Positions 1-8,073 of a DNA stretch of 64,000 nt are shown in pieces. The position numbers and the translations under genes are program-made. Each line of letters begins with the position of its first letter. The stretch's first letter is position 1. The stretch is from contig CAJURQ010000006.1 of assembly GCA_910588955.1 (NCBI GenBank), positions 79,235-143,234 of the forward strand, in the 5' to 3' direction. Under the pieces are notes generated by a model. The model was not told the origin of the DNA, made no database searches, and worked only from the letters and a program-made list of their open reading frames with translations. The DNA is from an uncultured Lachnospiraceae bacterium (GTDB taxonomy: Bacteria; Bacillota; Clostridia; Lachnospirales; Lachnospiraceae).

Positions 1-1298
1 AGAACCTTTTAAGCGCGGCTGTGAGTTCCGCGGACGTGGTTATGTTAAACTATGTGGGGCAGTCCTCTATCTCCGCCGTATCCCTTGCGGCGAACTACGC
101 GAACGTTCTCTTTATGATTTACTACGGTCTGGGGACGGGCGCCTCCATGCTGAGCGCGCAGTATTGGGGAAAGGGCGATCTGCAGCCGATCCGCGCCATT
201 CAGGGAATCGCTATGCGGTTTTCCCTCGTGATTTCCCTCGGCTTCTCCGGCTTTGCTCTCTTTGCGCCGGAACTGATGATGAAGCTTTTCACCAACGAAA
301 CGGAACTGACCGAGATCGGCGCGGGTTATCTGCGCGTGATGGCAGTCACCTATCTGTGCTGGGGCATTATAGAAGTGTATCTGGCGATCCTTCGGAGCAT
401 CGGACGCGTAACCGTCTGCATGGTCCTAAATGTCATGGCTTTTTCTTTAAATATTTTCCTGAACGCCGTATTTATTTTCGGGTTGTTCGGCGCCCCTCAG
501 CTTGGCGCCACCGGCGTCGCTATCGCCACAGCCCTGTCCCGCATCATCGAACTTGTCGGCTGCATCGTGGTATCCCTGTTCAGCAAGGATATCAAACTCA
601 ATCCCGGTTATATGTTCCTGCGCAATAAACTGCTGTTTCAGGATTTTGTACGGCTTTCCCTTCCCGCTCTGTGCAACGATATCGCGTGGAGCGTCGCTTT
701 CTCCATGTACTCCGTGATTCTCGGACATATGGGCTCCGACGCGGTTGCCGCCAATTCCCTTGTCGTCGTTGTCAGGAATTTCGGTACCGTGCTCTGCTTT
801 GGCACTGCCAGCGCAGGAGGCGTTCTGCTCGGAAATGTGATGGGCGAAGGGAATATGGAGCGTGCGAAAGAATATGCCTCCAAGCTGATGAAGCTGACCA
901 TCATCACCGGAGCCATCGGCGGTGTGATGGTGCTGATCGCCACGCCCTTTGTGCTGCATTTTGCCAAACTTTCCGAGACAGCCATGCACTATCTGAAATA
1001 TATGCTGCTCATCAACACCTACTATATCATGGGAGCCGCCGTCAACACGACGCTGATCGCGGGCGTATTCCGCGCCGGAGGCGACAGCCGTTTCGGTCTG
1101 ATCTGCGACGTGATCGACATGTGGGGCTACGCGGTGCCGCTTGGCTTTCTCGCGGCTTTCGTGTTAAAGCTCCCCGTTCTGTGGGTATATTTCCTGCTGT
1201 GCACCGACGAGTTTGTGAAGTGGCCATGGGTCATCAAACATTACCGCAGCGGCAAATGGCTGAAAAACATTACAAGGGACGATCTGTTCGCACCGTAG
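1..1298 (+). CDS. MATE family multidrug/Na+ antiporter, 5' end outside window
   Basis: Integral membrane exporter of the MATE family, expected to expel cationic drugs or metabolites using an ion gradient. The frame is open from base 3 (NLLSAAVSSADVVM) before the GTG at 21, so the true start lies before the window. About 430 residues are visible, close to the usual 440-460, with alternating hydrophobic helices and the internal two-fold pattern (QYWGKGDLQPIRAIQ in the first half, GNVMGEGNMERAKEYASK in the second). The C-terminal charged tail (KHYRSGKWLKNITRD) is typical. It ends inside the convergent LuxR gene (29 bp overlap). Substrate unknown. Confidence 0.9.
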   Translation, partial: NLLSAAVSSADVVMLNYVGQSSISAVSLAANYANVLFMIYYGLGTGASMLSAQYWGKGDLQPIRAIQGIAMRFSLVISLGFSGFALFAPELMMKLFTNETELTEIGAGYLRVMAVTYLCWGIIEVYLAILRSIGRVTVCMVLNVMAFSLNIFLNAVFIFGLFGAPQLGATGVAIATALSRIIELVGCIVVSLFSKDIKLNPGYMFLRNKLLFQDFVRLSLPALCNDIAWSVAFSMYSVILGHMGSDAVAANSLVVVVRNFGTVLCFGTASAGGVLLGNVMGEGNMERAKEYASKLMKLTIITGAIGGVMVLIATPFVLHFAKLSETAMHYLKYMLLINTYYIMGAAVNTTLIAGVFRAGGDSRFGLICDVIDMWGYAVPLGFLAAFVLKLPVLWVYFLLCTDEFVKWPWVIKHYRSGKWLKNITRDDLFAP

Positions 1299-1863
1299 CG
1301 CGAAATTCTTTTCTGCTGCACACGTCCGCCTTCTGATAAATATGGGACACGTGCTTTTTCACCGTGGTCTCCGCGATATAGAGGGACTCTCCGATCTGCC
1401 TGTTGGTGTAGCCCCTGTAGAGCAGCCACGCCACCTCCAATTCCCGCTCGGACAGATCTCGCCCCTCCATCACCACCAGAAAATGCGCATACATTTCCTC
1501 GTAGCTTTGCGGCGCCGGGTTACTGTCCCCGCATGCCGATGCATTTCCGTTTTCTGTCAGAGTCGAATTTCTGACATGATTGTCATCTTCTGCGGAAACA
1601 TTCTGCCTGCCCTCTGCCGCCTCGTCTCCTGTATGTCCTTCCCGCGCTTTCTCCCATCCGCTATCCTGCTCTTCCAGTTTCTCACTCACCCGCATATAGA
1701 GCGCAAGAACCACCGCCAGCGCAACGCCGAGAGCCAGCGTACCGAATACCGCCACCGCCCACTCCCGTCTCCCGCCGAACACCCCTGCCTGATACAAGAG
1801 TAACGCCGTCAGAAGAACGACATAACCTGTTCCGAGCAAAGCCCGGAGCACACGCTTCCTCAT
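1270..1863 (-). CDS. Membrane-anchored LuxR-type transcriptional regulator
   Basis: 197 residues. Two N-terminal hydrophobic segments (about residues 7-26 and 36-56) are followed by a polar acidic linker and a C-terminal LuxR helix-turn-helix (about 130-190; LSERELEVAWLLYRGYTNRQ then ETTVKKHVSHIYQK). There is no receiver domain, so the input is probably membrane-borne. The start codon overlaps the stop of the upstream MotA-like gene (ATGA), so the two are translationally coupled. The 3' end overlaps the convergent MATE gene. Targets cannot be read from the sequence; the neighbouring MATE gene is a candidate only by position. Confidence 0.75.
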   Translation of the reverse strand: MRKRVLRALLGTGYVVLLTALLLYQAGVFGGRREWAVAVFGTLALGVALAVVLALYMRVSEKLEEQDSGWEKAREGHTGDEAAEGRQNVSAEDDNHVRNSTLTENGNASACGDSNPAPQSYEEMYAHFLVVMEGRDLSERELEVAWLLYRGYTNRQIGESLYIAETTVKKHVSHIYQKADVCSRKEFRATVRTDRPL

Positions 1864-2372
1864 ATCTGCCCTTCCCCTGTGACAGCCGTTCCCATAGGCT
1901 CTGCATCCGTATCTACTTCCATATAATCAATGATCCGGCGTTTCGCCTCGATCTGCAGGGGCAGAAGCAGCATTTCCAAAATCACGGCATACAGCAGGGT
2001 CAGAATCGCCACCGCTATATTGGGACCAAGCTGCGCCAGGTCGGACAGATTGCCCAGAATATGGATAAACGAGAGAAGCATGCTGATAATTCCCGCACAG
2101 GCTACCTGTTTCTGCATCATCTCCACCGCATCCAGAGAGCGCCTGATCTCACTCAGATGACAGGTGTACTTCCTTTGCAGCATCTTCCACGCCCTCGAAA
2201 AATCCTTCCACATACCGCCCCGCAGCAATACCGGCACCGTGAGCGCCAATATGATGATCAGCGACACGGGATCGAGCAGATAAAGCCAGTTTGTGTAGAA
2301 CATGCCGCCTCCGCCATCCACCGCTCCCAACAGGATTACCCCAACAAGAATACTTATGATTTCCATCAACAT
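1860..2372 (-). CDS. MotA/TolQ/ExbB-like membrane protein
   Basis: 170-residue integral membrane protein. The C-terminal half (IHILGNLSDLAQLGPNIAVA followed by ILTLLYAVILEMLLLPL) strongly resembles the MotA TM3-TM4 region, including the L-GP-AVA-LTTLYG-like stretch. The N-terminus (SILVGVILLGAVDGGGG then LLDPVSLIIIL) resembles MotA TM1-TM2. No MotB, TolR or other flagellar gene is nearby. The start is supported by an AGGAGGG site nine bases upstream of ATG 2372. It forms a two-gene operon with the membrane LuxR regulator. The role is inferred at most: a channel-like sensor subunit feeding the regulator. Ion conduction is not shown. Confidence 0.65.
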   Translation of the reverse strand: MLMEIISILVGVILLGAVDGGGGMFYTNWLYLLDPVSLIIILALTVPVLLRGGMWKDFSRAWKMLQRKYTCHLSEIRRSLDAVEMMQKQVACAGIISMLLSFIHILGNLSDLAQLGPNIAVAILTLLYAVILEMLLLPLQIEAKRRIIDYMEVDTDAEPMGTAVTGEGQI

Positions 2373-2454
2373 ATTATTTTCCCTCCTTCAGATAAGCTTA
2401 TTTTCTGATTCCACCATACCATGCCGACCAGCCGAAATCTATGCTACTTTTTGT

Positions 2455-2478
2455 AAAAAAGGGAGTAAAAAAGGGAGT
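2455..2478. repeat. Two tandem copies of a 12-bp unit
   Basis: The unit AAAAAAGGGAGT occurs twice in succession in the noncoding gap between the MotA-like gene and the amidohydrolase. It marks the left edge of the AT-richer cassette and may be an insertion scar; no terminal inverted repeats are seen. Confidence 0.7.
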
Positions 2479-2528
2479 ATGCCCACTGGCGACCCCCTGA
2501 TTCCCAATAGCTCCGGCAAAATATCATA

Positions 2529-4160
2529 CTAAAAACTATGTGTAGTTTCCGCATCATACAATACTTTACCATTTTTAATAGTCTTTATTACTTTAATATT
2601 TTTAAGTTCCATTCGCTCCACTTCAAGCGGAGATCTGTCTAACACAACAAAATCTGCCTTTTTCCCTTCTTTTATTGATCCTTTTTCTTTCTCTTCAAAG
2701 TATTGGTATGCAGCGTTAACAGTTATCGCTTTCAATCCATCATAAACAGAAATTTTCTGCTCTTCGCCAATCACCTTTCCGCTTCGGCTGATACGATTTG
2801 CAGCACACCAGACGCTATGAAGCATATCAGGTTTGGTTACAGGTGTATCCTGATGGAAGTTCACCACAACGCCCCTCTTTATCACATCTTGAACAGGGCT
2901 AATATGATTTCCTCGTTCTACCCCGAAGTTACGCATATGCACATCACCCCAAAACCAGACATGCCCAACAAAAACAGATGCTATCATCCCCCATTCTGCC
3001 ATTCTGTCGATCTGATCATTTCGTACTGTCTGACAATGGATCATCACCGGGCGAACATCTTGTTTTCTATTTATTGCTGCAGATGCCTGTTCATATGCAT
3101 TCAGAAACTGCTCACTTGCCGCGTCACCATTACAATGTGCCAATATCTGCTTTCCCTCATCAAGCGCTATCCGAATATTTTTTTCCACTTCCTCATCGGG
3201 CAGCCATTCATAGCCCCTGTAATCTCCAGAATTTTCATAAGGTCTGCTCAGCCATGCAGTCTTTCCCTGCGGAGAGCCATCCAAAACTAATTTATATCCC
3301 CCTATTTTTAAATGACTGCAGTAATTTTGATAGGTATCTCCATATTTATGCATAACGTCACAGCCGCCAGCCGTCATCAGCGGATATGCCACTACATCCA
3401 GTTTCAGCAAATGTAACATCGAAAAAATTTTCAGTAGTCTGAAACCCTGCATATCTGTTGCGCCATCCTGTACAGTTGTAATGCCATGCTGCAAGTATAT
3501 CGTTTGCGCATCTTTCACTATTTTCTTTATATCACGTTTCACTCTGGCGGCAATTGCTTTCTGAATAAGCATAAGCGCTGATTCTTCCAAATAACCCGAC
3601 GGCTCTTTTCCATCCTCTAAACGCCCAATATGTCCCCCTGCCGGGTCTGATGTCTCAGAATTAATGTTTCCCAATTTCAGTGCGACACTATTAGCGCATG
3701 CTAAATGAGCTGAAACATGCAGTATAAAAATGGGAATCGTTTTACTGACCTTATCCAGAATACTTTTATCGGGATGTTTTTCTTCCGCCAAAAAATTATG
3801 GTCATACCCAAATCCTAATACCGCATGCTTTTCCTTGATATTATTTTTCTTTATATACTGCGTTAGCGATTCAACAATATCCTCAAATGAATTACAACCT
3901 GATAGATCCGCACACATAGACATCTGGGCATTCATCACATAATGGCTGTGTGAATCTATAAATGAAGGCATAAGGCAACGCCCATTCAAATCATAATATT
4001 TTACCCCGCGTCCAGCCGCTGCTGTAAGCTCCTTCAACGCTCCTACCCGTTTTATGATACCGCCTTCTACCAATACTGCTTCTGGTGTATTTCTTTTAGC
4101 AGACTCCACATCCGGCTCTTCCATGGTAATTATATTGCCATTAAAAAAAATTTCTTTCAT
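2529..4160 (-). CDS. YtcJ-type amidohydrolase (Amidohydro_3 family)
   Basis: 543 residues, full length for the YtcJ/Amidohydro_3 branch of metal-dependent hydrolases. The metal-binding H-x-H is at residues 71-73 (FIDSHSHY). Further family signatures are the AGGHIGRLEDG loop, downstream histidines in ILAHCNGD and MIHCQT, and the C-terminal NFHQDTPVTKP and DFVVLDRSP blocks. No signal peptide, so cytoplasmic. It lies three bases after the GltS-like gene and has a GGGAG site before its ATG. Substrates in this family are usually amides or N-acyl compounds. Coupling with an amino-acid symporter suggests hydrolysis of an imported or internally made amide; this is inference. Confidence 0.85.
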   Translation of the reverse strand: MKEIFFNGNIITMEEPDVESAKRNTPEAVLVEGGIIKRVGALKELTAAAGRGVKYYDLNGRCLMPSFIDSHSHYVMNAQMSMCADLSGCNSFEDIVESLTQYIKKNNIKEKHAVLGFGYDHNFLAEEKHPDKSILDKVSKTIPIFILHVSAHLACANSVALKLGNINSETSDPAGGHIGRLEDGKEPSGYLEESALMLIQKAIAARVKRDIKKIVKDAQTIYLQHGITTVQDGATDMQGFRLLKIFSMLHLLKLDVVAYPLMTAGGCDVMHKYGDTYQNYCSHLKIGGYKLVLDGSPQGKTAWLSRPYENSGDYRGYEWLPDEEVEKNIRIALDEGKQILAHCNGDAASEQFLNAYEQASAAINRKQDVRPVMIHCQTVRNDQIDRMAEWGMIASVFVGHVWFWGDVHMRNFGVERGNHISPVQDVIKRGVVVNFHQDTPVTKPDMLHSVWCAANRISRSGKVIGEEQKISVYDGLKAITVNAAYQYFEEKEKGSIKEGKKADFVVLDRSPLEVERMELKNIKVIKTIKNGKVLYDAETTHSF

Positions 4161-4163
4161 GTG

Positions 4164-5525
4164 TTACCGCTCCCATCGAAATGTTGCTTTTCCCCAGCAC
4201 TTTGTCAGCTTTAATATAACTAGATACACTATCACGCATATCAGCAACCCATATATCGCTACTGTCATTTTAATGCTGCCCGCAGCCAAGGCAAGTATAA
4301 TCAAATATACTGGTGTTGACGCCAGCATGATCAGGTTGCATGCGCCTAATTCCAAACTTGTCGTCGTTTTAAAGTCCGGATCCACAATCCTCACAATCGC
4401 TACTCCTGTAGGCACAGTTCCGGTACACATTCCATATAACCCCAATGTCCTTTCAAAATCATTTTGTCCCCCAATACGCTGTCCAAAATAGAAACAAACG
4501 GCAAATGTGATTAATGTAATAAAAATACTGACAATTAATATCAATGGCAGCCAATCCTTCAGCATTTTAACCGCTATAGCCATGAATGAGCATACAACTA
4601 AATAATCCGCTGTCCAACTGGTAATTTTATTTTGTAAAATAGTCTCCTGCAGAAAATCTATATGTAGTTTTTTTATAATGTACCTTACAATGTACGCTGC
4701 ATACATGCCGTTCATAAACATCATGGAACTCATGGATGTCCCTAAAAATCCTGGCAGATACGAAAATATCCTGCCAATAAGAACCGCTAACAGATAGCTG
4801 ACCCCGATCAGCGCAAAGTGAAAAGATAACGTTTCTATATTACTGCCGCAAGTCGTATCTTTCATCATATATTCCGACTGCTCATTTCTATTAAGATAAC
4901 CTTTTAATGTTTTCTCATCTATCTTTCCACAATATTTGGCAAGCCCTCTTTTAATTCCCAATTTAGCCGCCGGAACCCCCATAGCAAACGCCACTATAAA
5001 TCCAATGGCTGAAAAAGTAACCGCTGTCATAGCTGCCTGTTCCCAGCCATATTGTTCAAAAATCATACCATATGCCGCTGCCTGCCCCGGTCCCTGACAA
5101 AATGCAAACTGCACCAGCATACCGTAAACGGCATCCATTCCTACCTTCCCGCCAAATAAAGCGACAATCCCCGTGCCAACCAACGGAGTAACGGCATACA
5201 AGAGACACCATATAATCCCCATTGCAAATGTTCCCTTGGCAAAATTTTTTACATCGCCGCCCTCCTTCTGCGCTGCGTTTGTTGTCAAGCTGATAGATAT
5301 AAATGATATAATAAATAGCTGATTCACAATTTCCGTATACGTTTCAGATTGAATACCAATTTCTACTCCCGTCTCAGCTAATACATTCATAAAAATAAAT
5401 CCTATGACTCCGGCAATAACAGATGCCGGCATCAGCATATTTCTAAATACGGATATTTTTGCCCTAAAAAACATTCCAAGGCAAAGCATAACACTTGCAA
5501 ATCCAAAAGCCGACATAACTCCCAT
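4164..5525 (-). CDS. gltS: GltS-type sodium/glutamate symporter family protein
   Basis: 453 residues from the chosen start, about ten hydrophobic helices, matching the GltS family length (400-470). Recognisable segments are FCQGPGQAAAYG, AKLGIKRGLAK and GLYGMCTGTVPTGVAIVRIV. ATG 5525 is preferred over the upstream GTG-like extension because it follows an AAGGAGGAAACGATA site and shares one base with the stop of the TupA-like gene. The family imports glutamate with Na+; this member may carry another acidic substrate. It is the middle gene of a tight three-gene cassette that is AT-richer than the flanking ABC genes. Confidence 0.85.
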   Translation of the reverse strand: MGVMSAFGFASVMLCLGMFFRAKISVFRNMLMPASVIAGVIGFIFMNVLAETGVEIGIQSETYTEIVNQLFIISFISISLTTNAAQKEGGDVKNFAKGTFAMGIIWCLLYAVTPLVGTGIVALFGGKVGMDAVYGMLVQFAFCQGPGQAAAYGMIFEQYGWEQAAMTAVTFSAIGFIVAFAMGVPAAKLGIKRGLAKYCGKIDEKTLKGYLNRNEQSEYMMKDTTCGSNIETLSFHFALIGVSYLLAVLIGRIFSYLPGFLGTSMSSMMFMNGMYAAYIVRYIIKKLHIDFLQETILQNKITSWTADYLVVCSFMAIAVKMLKDWLPLILIVSIFITLITFAVCFYFGQRIGGQNDFERTLGLYGMCTGTVPTGVAIVRIVDPDFKTTTSLELGACNLIMLASTPVYLIILALAAGSIKMTVAIYGLLICVIVYLVILKLTKCWGKATFRWER

Positions 5526-6562
5526 TATCGTTTCCTCCTTCGATCTGCGGATACGATTCTGGCAGAATATGCCCCTTCTGATATATCCAAATAACTTCCC
5601 ATGATCCACTGTCCTATCGAATTAATGTACGTATTAAGCGCACCCATGGGAGTAAATGTCAATTCTCCAAACAAAACCTTTTCTTCAAATTGATATAAAT
5701 CTACCCGGACAAAAGGAAACGGCTCCGCTAAACGCTCAGCCACGGAAATCATTTCATTTAAAACCTGTGGACGGTACTGCTGAATTTCCTCATCCGTAAC
5801 CTGCCTTTCCTCCGGCATAACAGGGAATAGCCTAAATTCTCTGTCAGTCATAAACCGCAGCATATTATTCTTGTCATCTCTTCCTACACAAACAAGAATA
5901 TACCTGACTTTACCGTTCATGACAAAAAACTTGTAGTCATGCGGATACCCTCCTGATTCTTCTTCAATATATTTTTCACATATATAGCAGGGTTCAATAT
6001 ATTGATAGTGATACTCAGCAAAAATCAATCCATAATTTCGTACTGTCCCTTCTCCCAGTTTTTCTATCTTTTCTTTAAGCTGGGGTTCTCTTTTCTTGTC
6101 TTTTACGATTAACCCCCCCCCCGCATCATTATTACGTTTTAACGCGAATTTATTGGGGATTTTTGAAACATCAATTTCTTTATAATCCGTCCAGACACCA
6201 TATAATTCGTTTAGTATATTCTTCAGACCACACTCTTCCACATACTGTCTCACTCTATACTTATCCGCACATTGTATGACCAGCTCATTGTTGGAATACA
6301 GCCCTGCTTTTAATATAGTCAGCTTTTCATCAAAAAGCACCGGATTTTTCCAATCTATGTGCTTCCCATAAGTATAATAATAGTTTTCTTCCGCATATTT
6401 TTCCGGTTCTGTTTTTATTTCCTTTTCTTTTAAACCCTTTTTTCTTTCCACAAGAAAAATTTTTCTTTTTACCCTAAAATGTACTGTTTTCAATGCTTCG
6501 AACAGCATTTTTACATTCCCTCTGATATTTGTTCTAATCATTTGCTTCTTCACTACTCCCAT
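5525..6562 (-). CDS. TupA-like ATP-grasp protein
   Basis: 345 residues. Residues 95-155 carry the TupA-like ATP-grasp pattern: CADKYRVRQYVEE, the GVWTDYKEID segment, then IPNKFALKRNNDAGGG, which stands where relatives have a NHGSGG-like nucleotide loop. Residues 250-320 hold the second half (PFPFVRVDLYQFEEKVLFGE). Relatives act on cell-surface polymers such as teichuronopeptide or capsule decoration and join carboxylates to amines with ATP; the substrate here is unknown. Codons 147-150 contain ten consecutive G residues (6122 down to 6113), a slippage-prone tract. The start is one base after the ABC ATPase stop; ATG 6541 is an alternative start. Confidence 0.75.
   Translation of the reverse strand: MGVVKKQMIRTNIRGNVKMLFEALKTVHFRVKRKIFLVERKKGLKEKEIKTEPEKYAEENYYYTYGKHIDWKNPVLFDEKLTILKAGLYSNNELVIQCADKYRVRQYVEECGLKNILNELYGVWTDYKEIDVSKIPNKFALKRNNDAGGGLIVKDKKREPQLKEKIEKLGEGTVRNYGLIFAEYHYQYIEPCYICEKYIEEESGGYPHDYKFFVMNGKVRYILVCVGRDDKNNMLRFMTDREFRLFPVMPEERQVTDEEIQQYRPQVLNEMISVAERLAEPFPFVRVDLYQFEEKVLFGELTFTPMGALNTYINSIGQWIMGSYLDISEGAYSARIVSADRRRKR
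6113..6122 (-). repeat. Ten-base homopolymeric G tract inside the TupA-like gene
   Basis: Ten C on the plus strand, ten G on the coding strand, spelling the end of an Ala codon and three Gly codons in the predicted nucleotide loop. A one-base length change would shift the frame near residue 150, so the tract could work as an on/off contingency switch. Confidence 0.85.
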
Positions 6563-6563
6563 C

Positions 6564-7340
6564 TCAATATTTTGTCAAAAATTGTCTCGTCCGTTCCTCC
6601 CTCGGATGGTCGATCACCTGTTTCGCGTCGCCCTGTTCCACGATCACGCCCTCATCCATAAAGATGATCTGATCCGCCACGTCCCTTGCGAAGCTCATCT
6701 CATGGGTGACGATAATCATGGTCGTGTGCTGCTCCGCCAGTCCTCTGATTACCTTTAGCACCTCCCCCGTCAGTTCCGGGTCAAGCGCTGAGGTCGGCTC
6801 GTCAAAGCAGAGTATATCCGGCTTAAGCGCCAGCGCCCTTGCAATCGCCACCCTCTGCTGCTGCCCGCCGGAAAGCTGATGCGGGTAGTGATCCATGCGC
6901 TCCGAAAGCCCCATCTGGTCTAAGAGCGTTTTTCCGTGCGCCTCAATCTCCTCGAAAATTTCCTTTTTCTTCTTCTTAAAGTCTGGTCTCTCCTGCGCCA
7001 AAAGTTTCTCTGCCAACATCACATTTTCAAGCGCGGTGTACTGTGGGAACAAATGAAACGCCTGAAACACCATGCCAAAATGCAGCCTTTTGGTGCGCAA
7101 GTCCTTCTCCTGCCCCGCGACGGGATGATCCGCATCAAACAGAGTTTCCCCCCGCACCGTGATGGAGCCGTGATCCGGCGTCTCCAGAAAATTCAGACAG
7201 CGCAAAAGCGTCGTCTTGCCGGAGCCGGAGGAACCGATAATCGCCAGCGCGCTCCCCTCCTCCAGATCAAAGCTCACGTCATCGAGCACTCTTGTGGAAT
7301 CAAAATGTTTTCCGATATGTTTCACTTCTAAAACCGCCAT
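6564..7340 (-). CDS. Amino-acid ABC transporter ATP-binding protein (GlnQ type)
   Basis: 258 residues, a complete polar amino-acid uptake ATPase. Walker A is GSSGSGKTT (about residues 36-44), the Q-loop lies in FGMVFQAFHLFPQ, the signature is [16 protein letters not shown], Walker B is [13 protein letters not shown], and the switch His is in IIVTHEMSFARDVADQ. It energises the permease encoded 14 bases upstream and receives substrate from the permuted binding protein. An insertion in the helical domain (RPDFKKKKKEIFEEIEAH) is slightly longer than usual. It is the last core gene of operon 8859-6564; the TupA cassette follows after one base. Confidence 0.95.
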   Translation of the reverse strand: MAVLEVKHIGKHFDSTRVLDDVSFDLEEGSALAIIGSSGSGKTTLLRCLNFLETPDHGSITVRGETLFDADHPVAGQEKDLRTKRLHFGMVFQAFHLFPQYTALENVMLAEKLLAQERPDFKKKKKEIFEEIEAHGKTLLDQMGLSERMDHYPHQLSGGQQQRVAIARALALKPDILCFDEPTSALDPELTGEVLKVIRGLAEQHTTMIIVTHEMSFARDVADQIIFMDEGVIVEQGDAKQVIDHPREERTRQFLTKY

Positions 7341-7354
7341 CTTCGCCTCCGCTC

Positions 7355-8011
7355 TTACCTAAAATAGTCCAGTCTGCGCTCAATATAGTTAAACAGCAGC
7401 GTCAAAATACCAACAAACAGCAGGTAAAACACGCCCGTATAGAAGAGCGGCCACGTCAGTCCGTTGCTCTTCATAAAGGAGTAGCCCGCAAAGGTAAGTT
7501 CATACGCCGCGATAATCCTCGCAAGGGACGTATCCTTTACCAGCGTTATGATCTCGTTGGACATGGGCGGCACCACGCGCTTTACCATCTGCAGCAGCGT
7601 GATCTTAAAGAAAATCTGCCACTTCGTCATGCCGAGCACCTCACCCGCCTCCCGCTGTCCCACGGGAACGCCCTCGATGCCACCCCGGAAGATCACGGAA
7701 AAGTAGCAGGCATAGTTGAGGCTGAAAGCAACCACCGTCGCCGTAATCCGTCCCGCTTCACTGCCGCTCCAAATGTTATGCCCGAGCCACAGACCGGGAC
7801 CGTAAAATATAATAATCAACTGCAGCATCAGCGGCGTGCCGCGAATAATCCACACAAGCGTCTGAATCATCCCCCGCAGGGCTTTCCATCTGCTCATCGC
7901 ACCGAATGCAAGAATCAGTCCGAACGGCAGCGAAAAAAGCAGTGTAAAAATAAAGATCTGAAAGGTAGTCAAAAGACCATCCAACAGCGAACCTGTCACA
8001 CTTAAGAACAT
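7355..8011 (-). CDS. Amino-acid ABC transporter permease (HisM/GlnP type)
   Basis: 218 residues with about five membrane helices. It carries the family EAA-like loop facing the ATPase (EVLGMTKWQIFFKITLLQMV) and the signatures WIIRGTPLMLQL and NEIITLVKDTSLARII. Length and helix pattern are standard for the HisMQ/GlnP family. It sits between its binding protein (62 bp upstream) and its ATPase (14 bp downstream). No separate second permease is present, so it probably works as a homodimer. Confidence 0.95.
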   Translation of the reverse strand: MFLSVTGSLLDGLLTTFQIFIFTLLFSLPFGLILAFGAMSRWKALRGMIQTLVWIIRGTPLMLQLIIIFYGPGLWLGHNIWSGSEAGRITATVVAFSLNYACYFSVIFRGGIEGVPVGQREAGEVLGMTKWQIFFKITLLQMVKRVVPPMSNEIITLVKDTSLARIIAAYELTFAGYSFMKSNGLTWPLFYTGVFYLLFVGILTLLFNYIERRLDYFR

Positions 8012-8073
8012 GGCTTACTCTCCTAAAGTCTCGATTTATCATCACGTATCTGCGCGACGACCGCACCGCCGTA

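Noticed and set aside
2703..3290. 195-codon plus-strand ORF in the amidohydrolase region
   Set aside because: Antisense to a complete amidohydrolase; composition is not protein-like.
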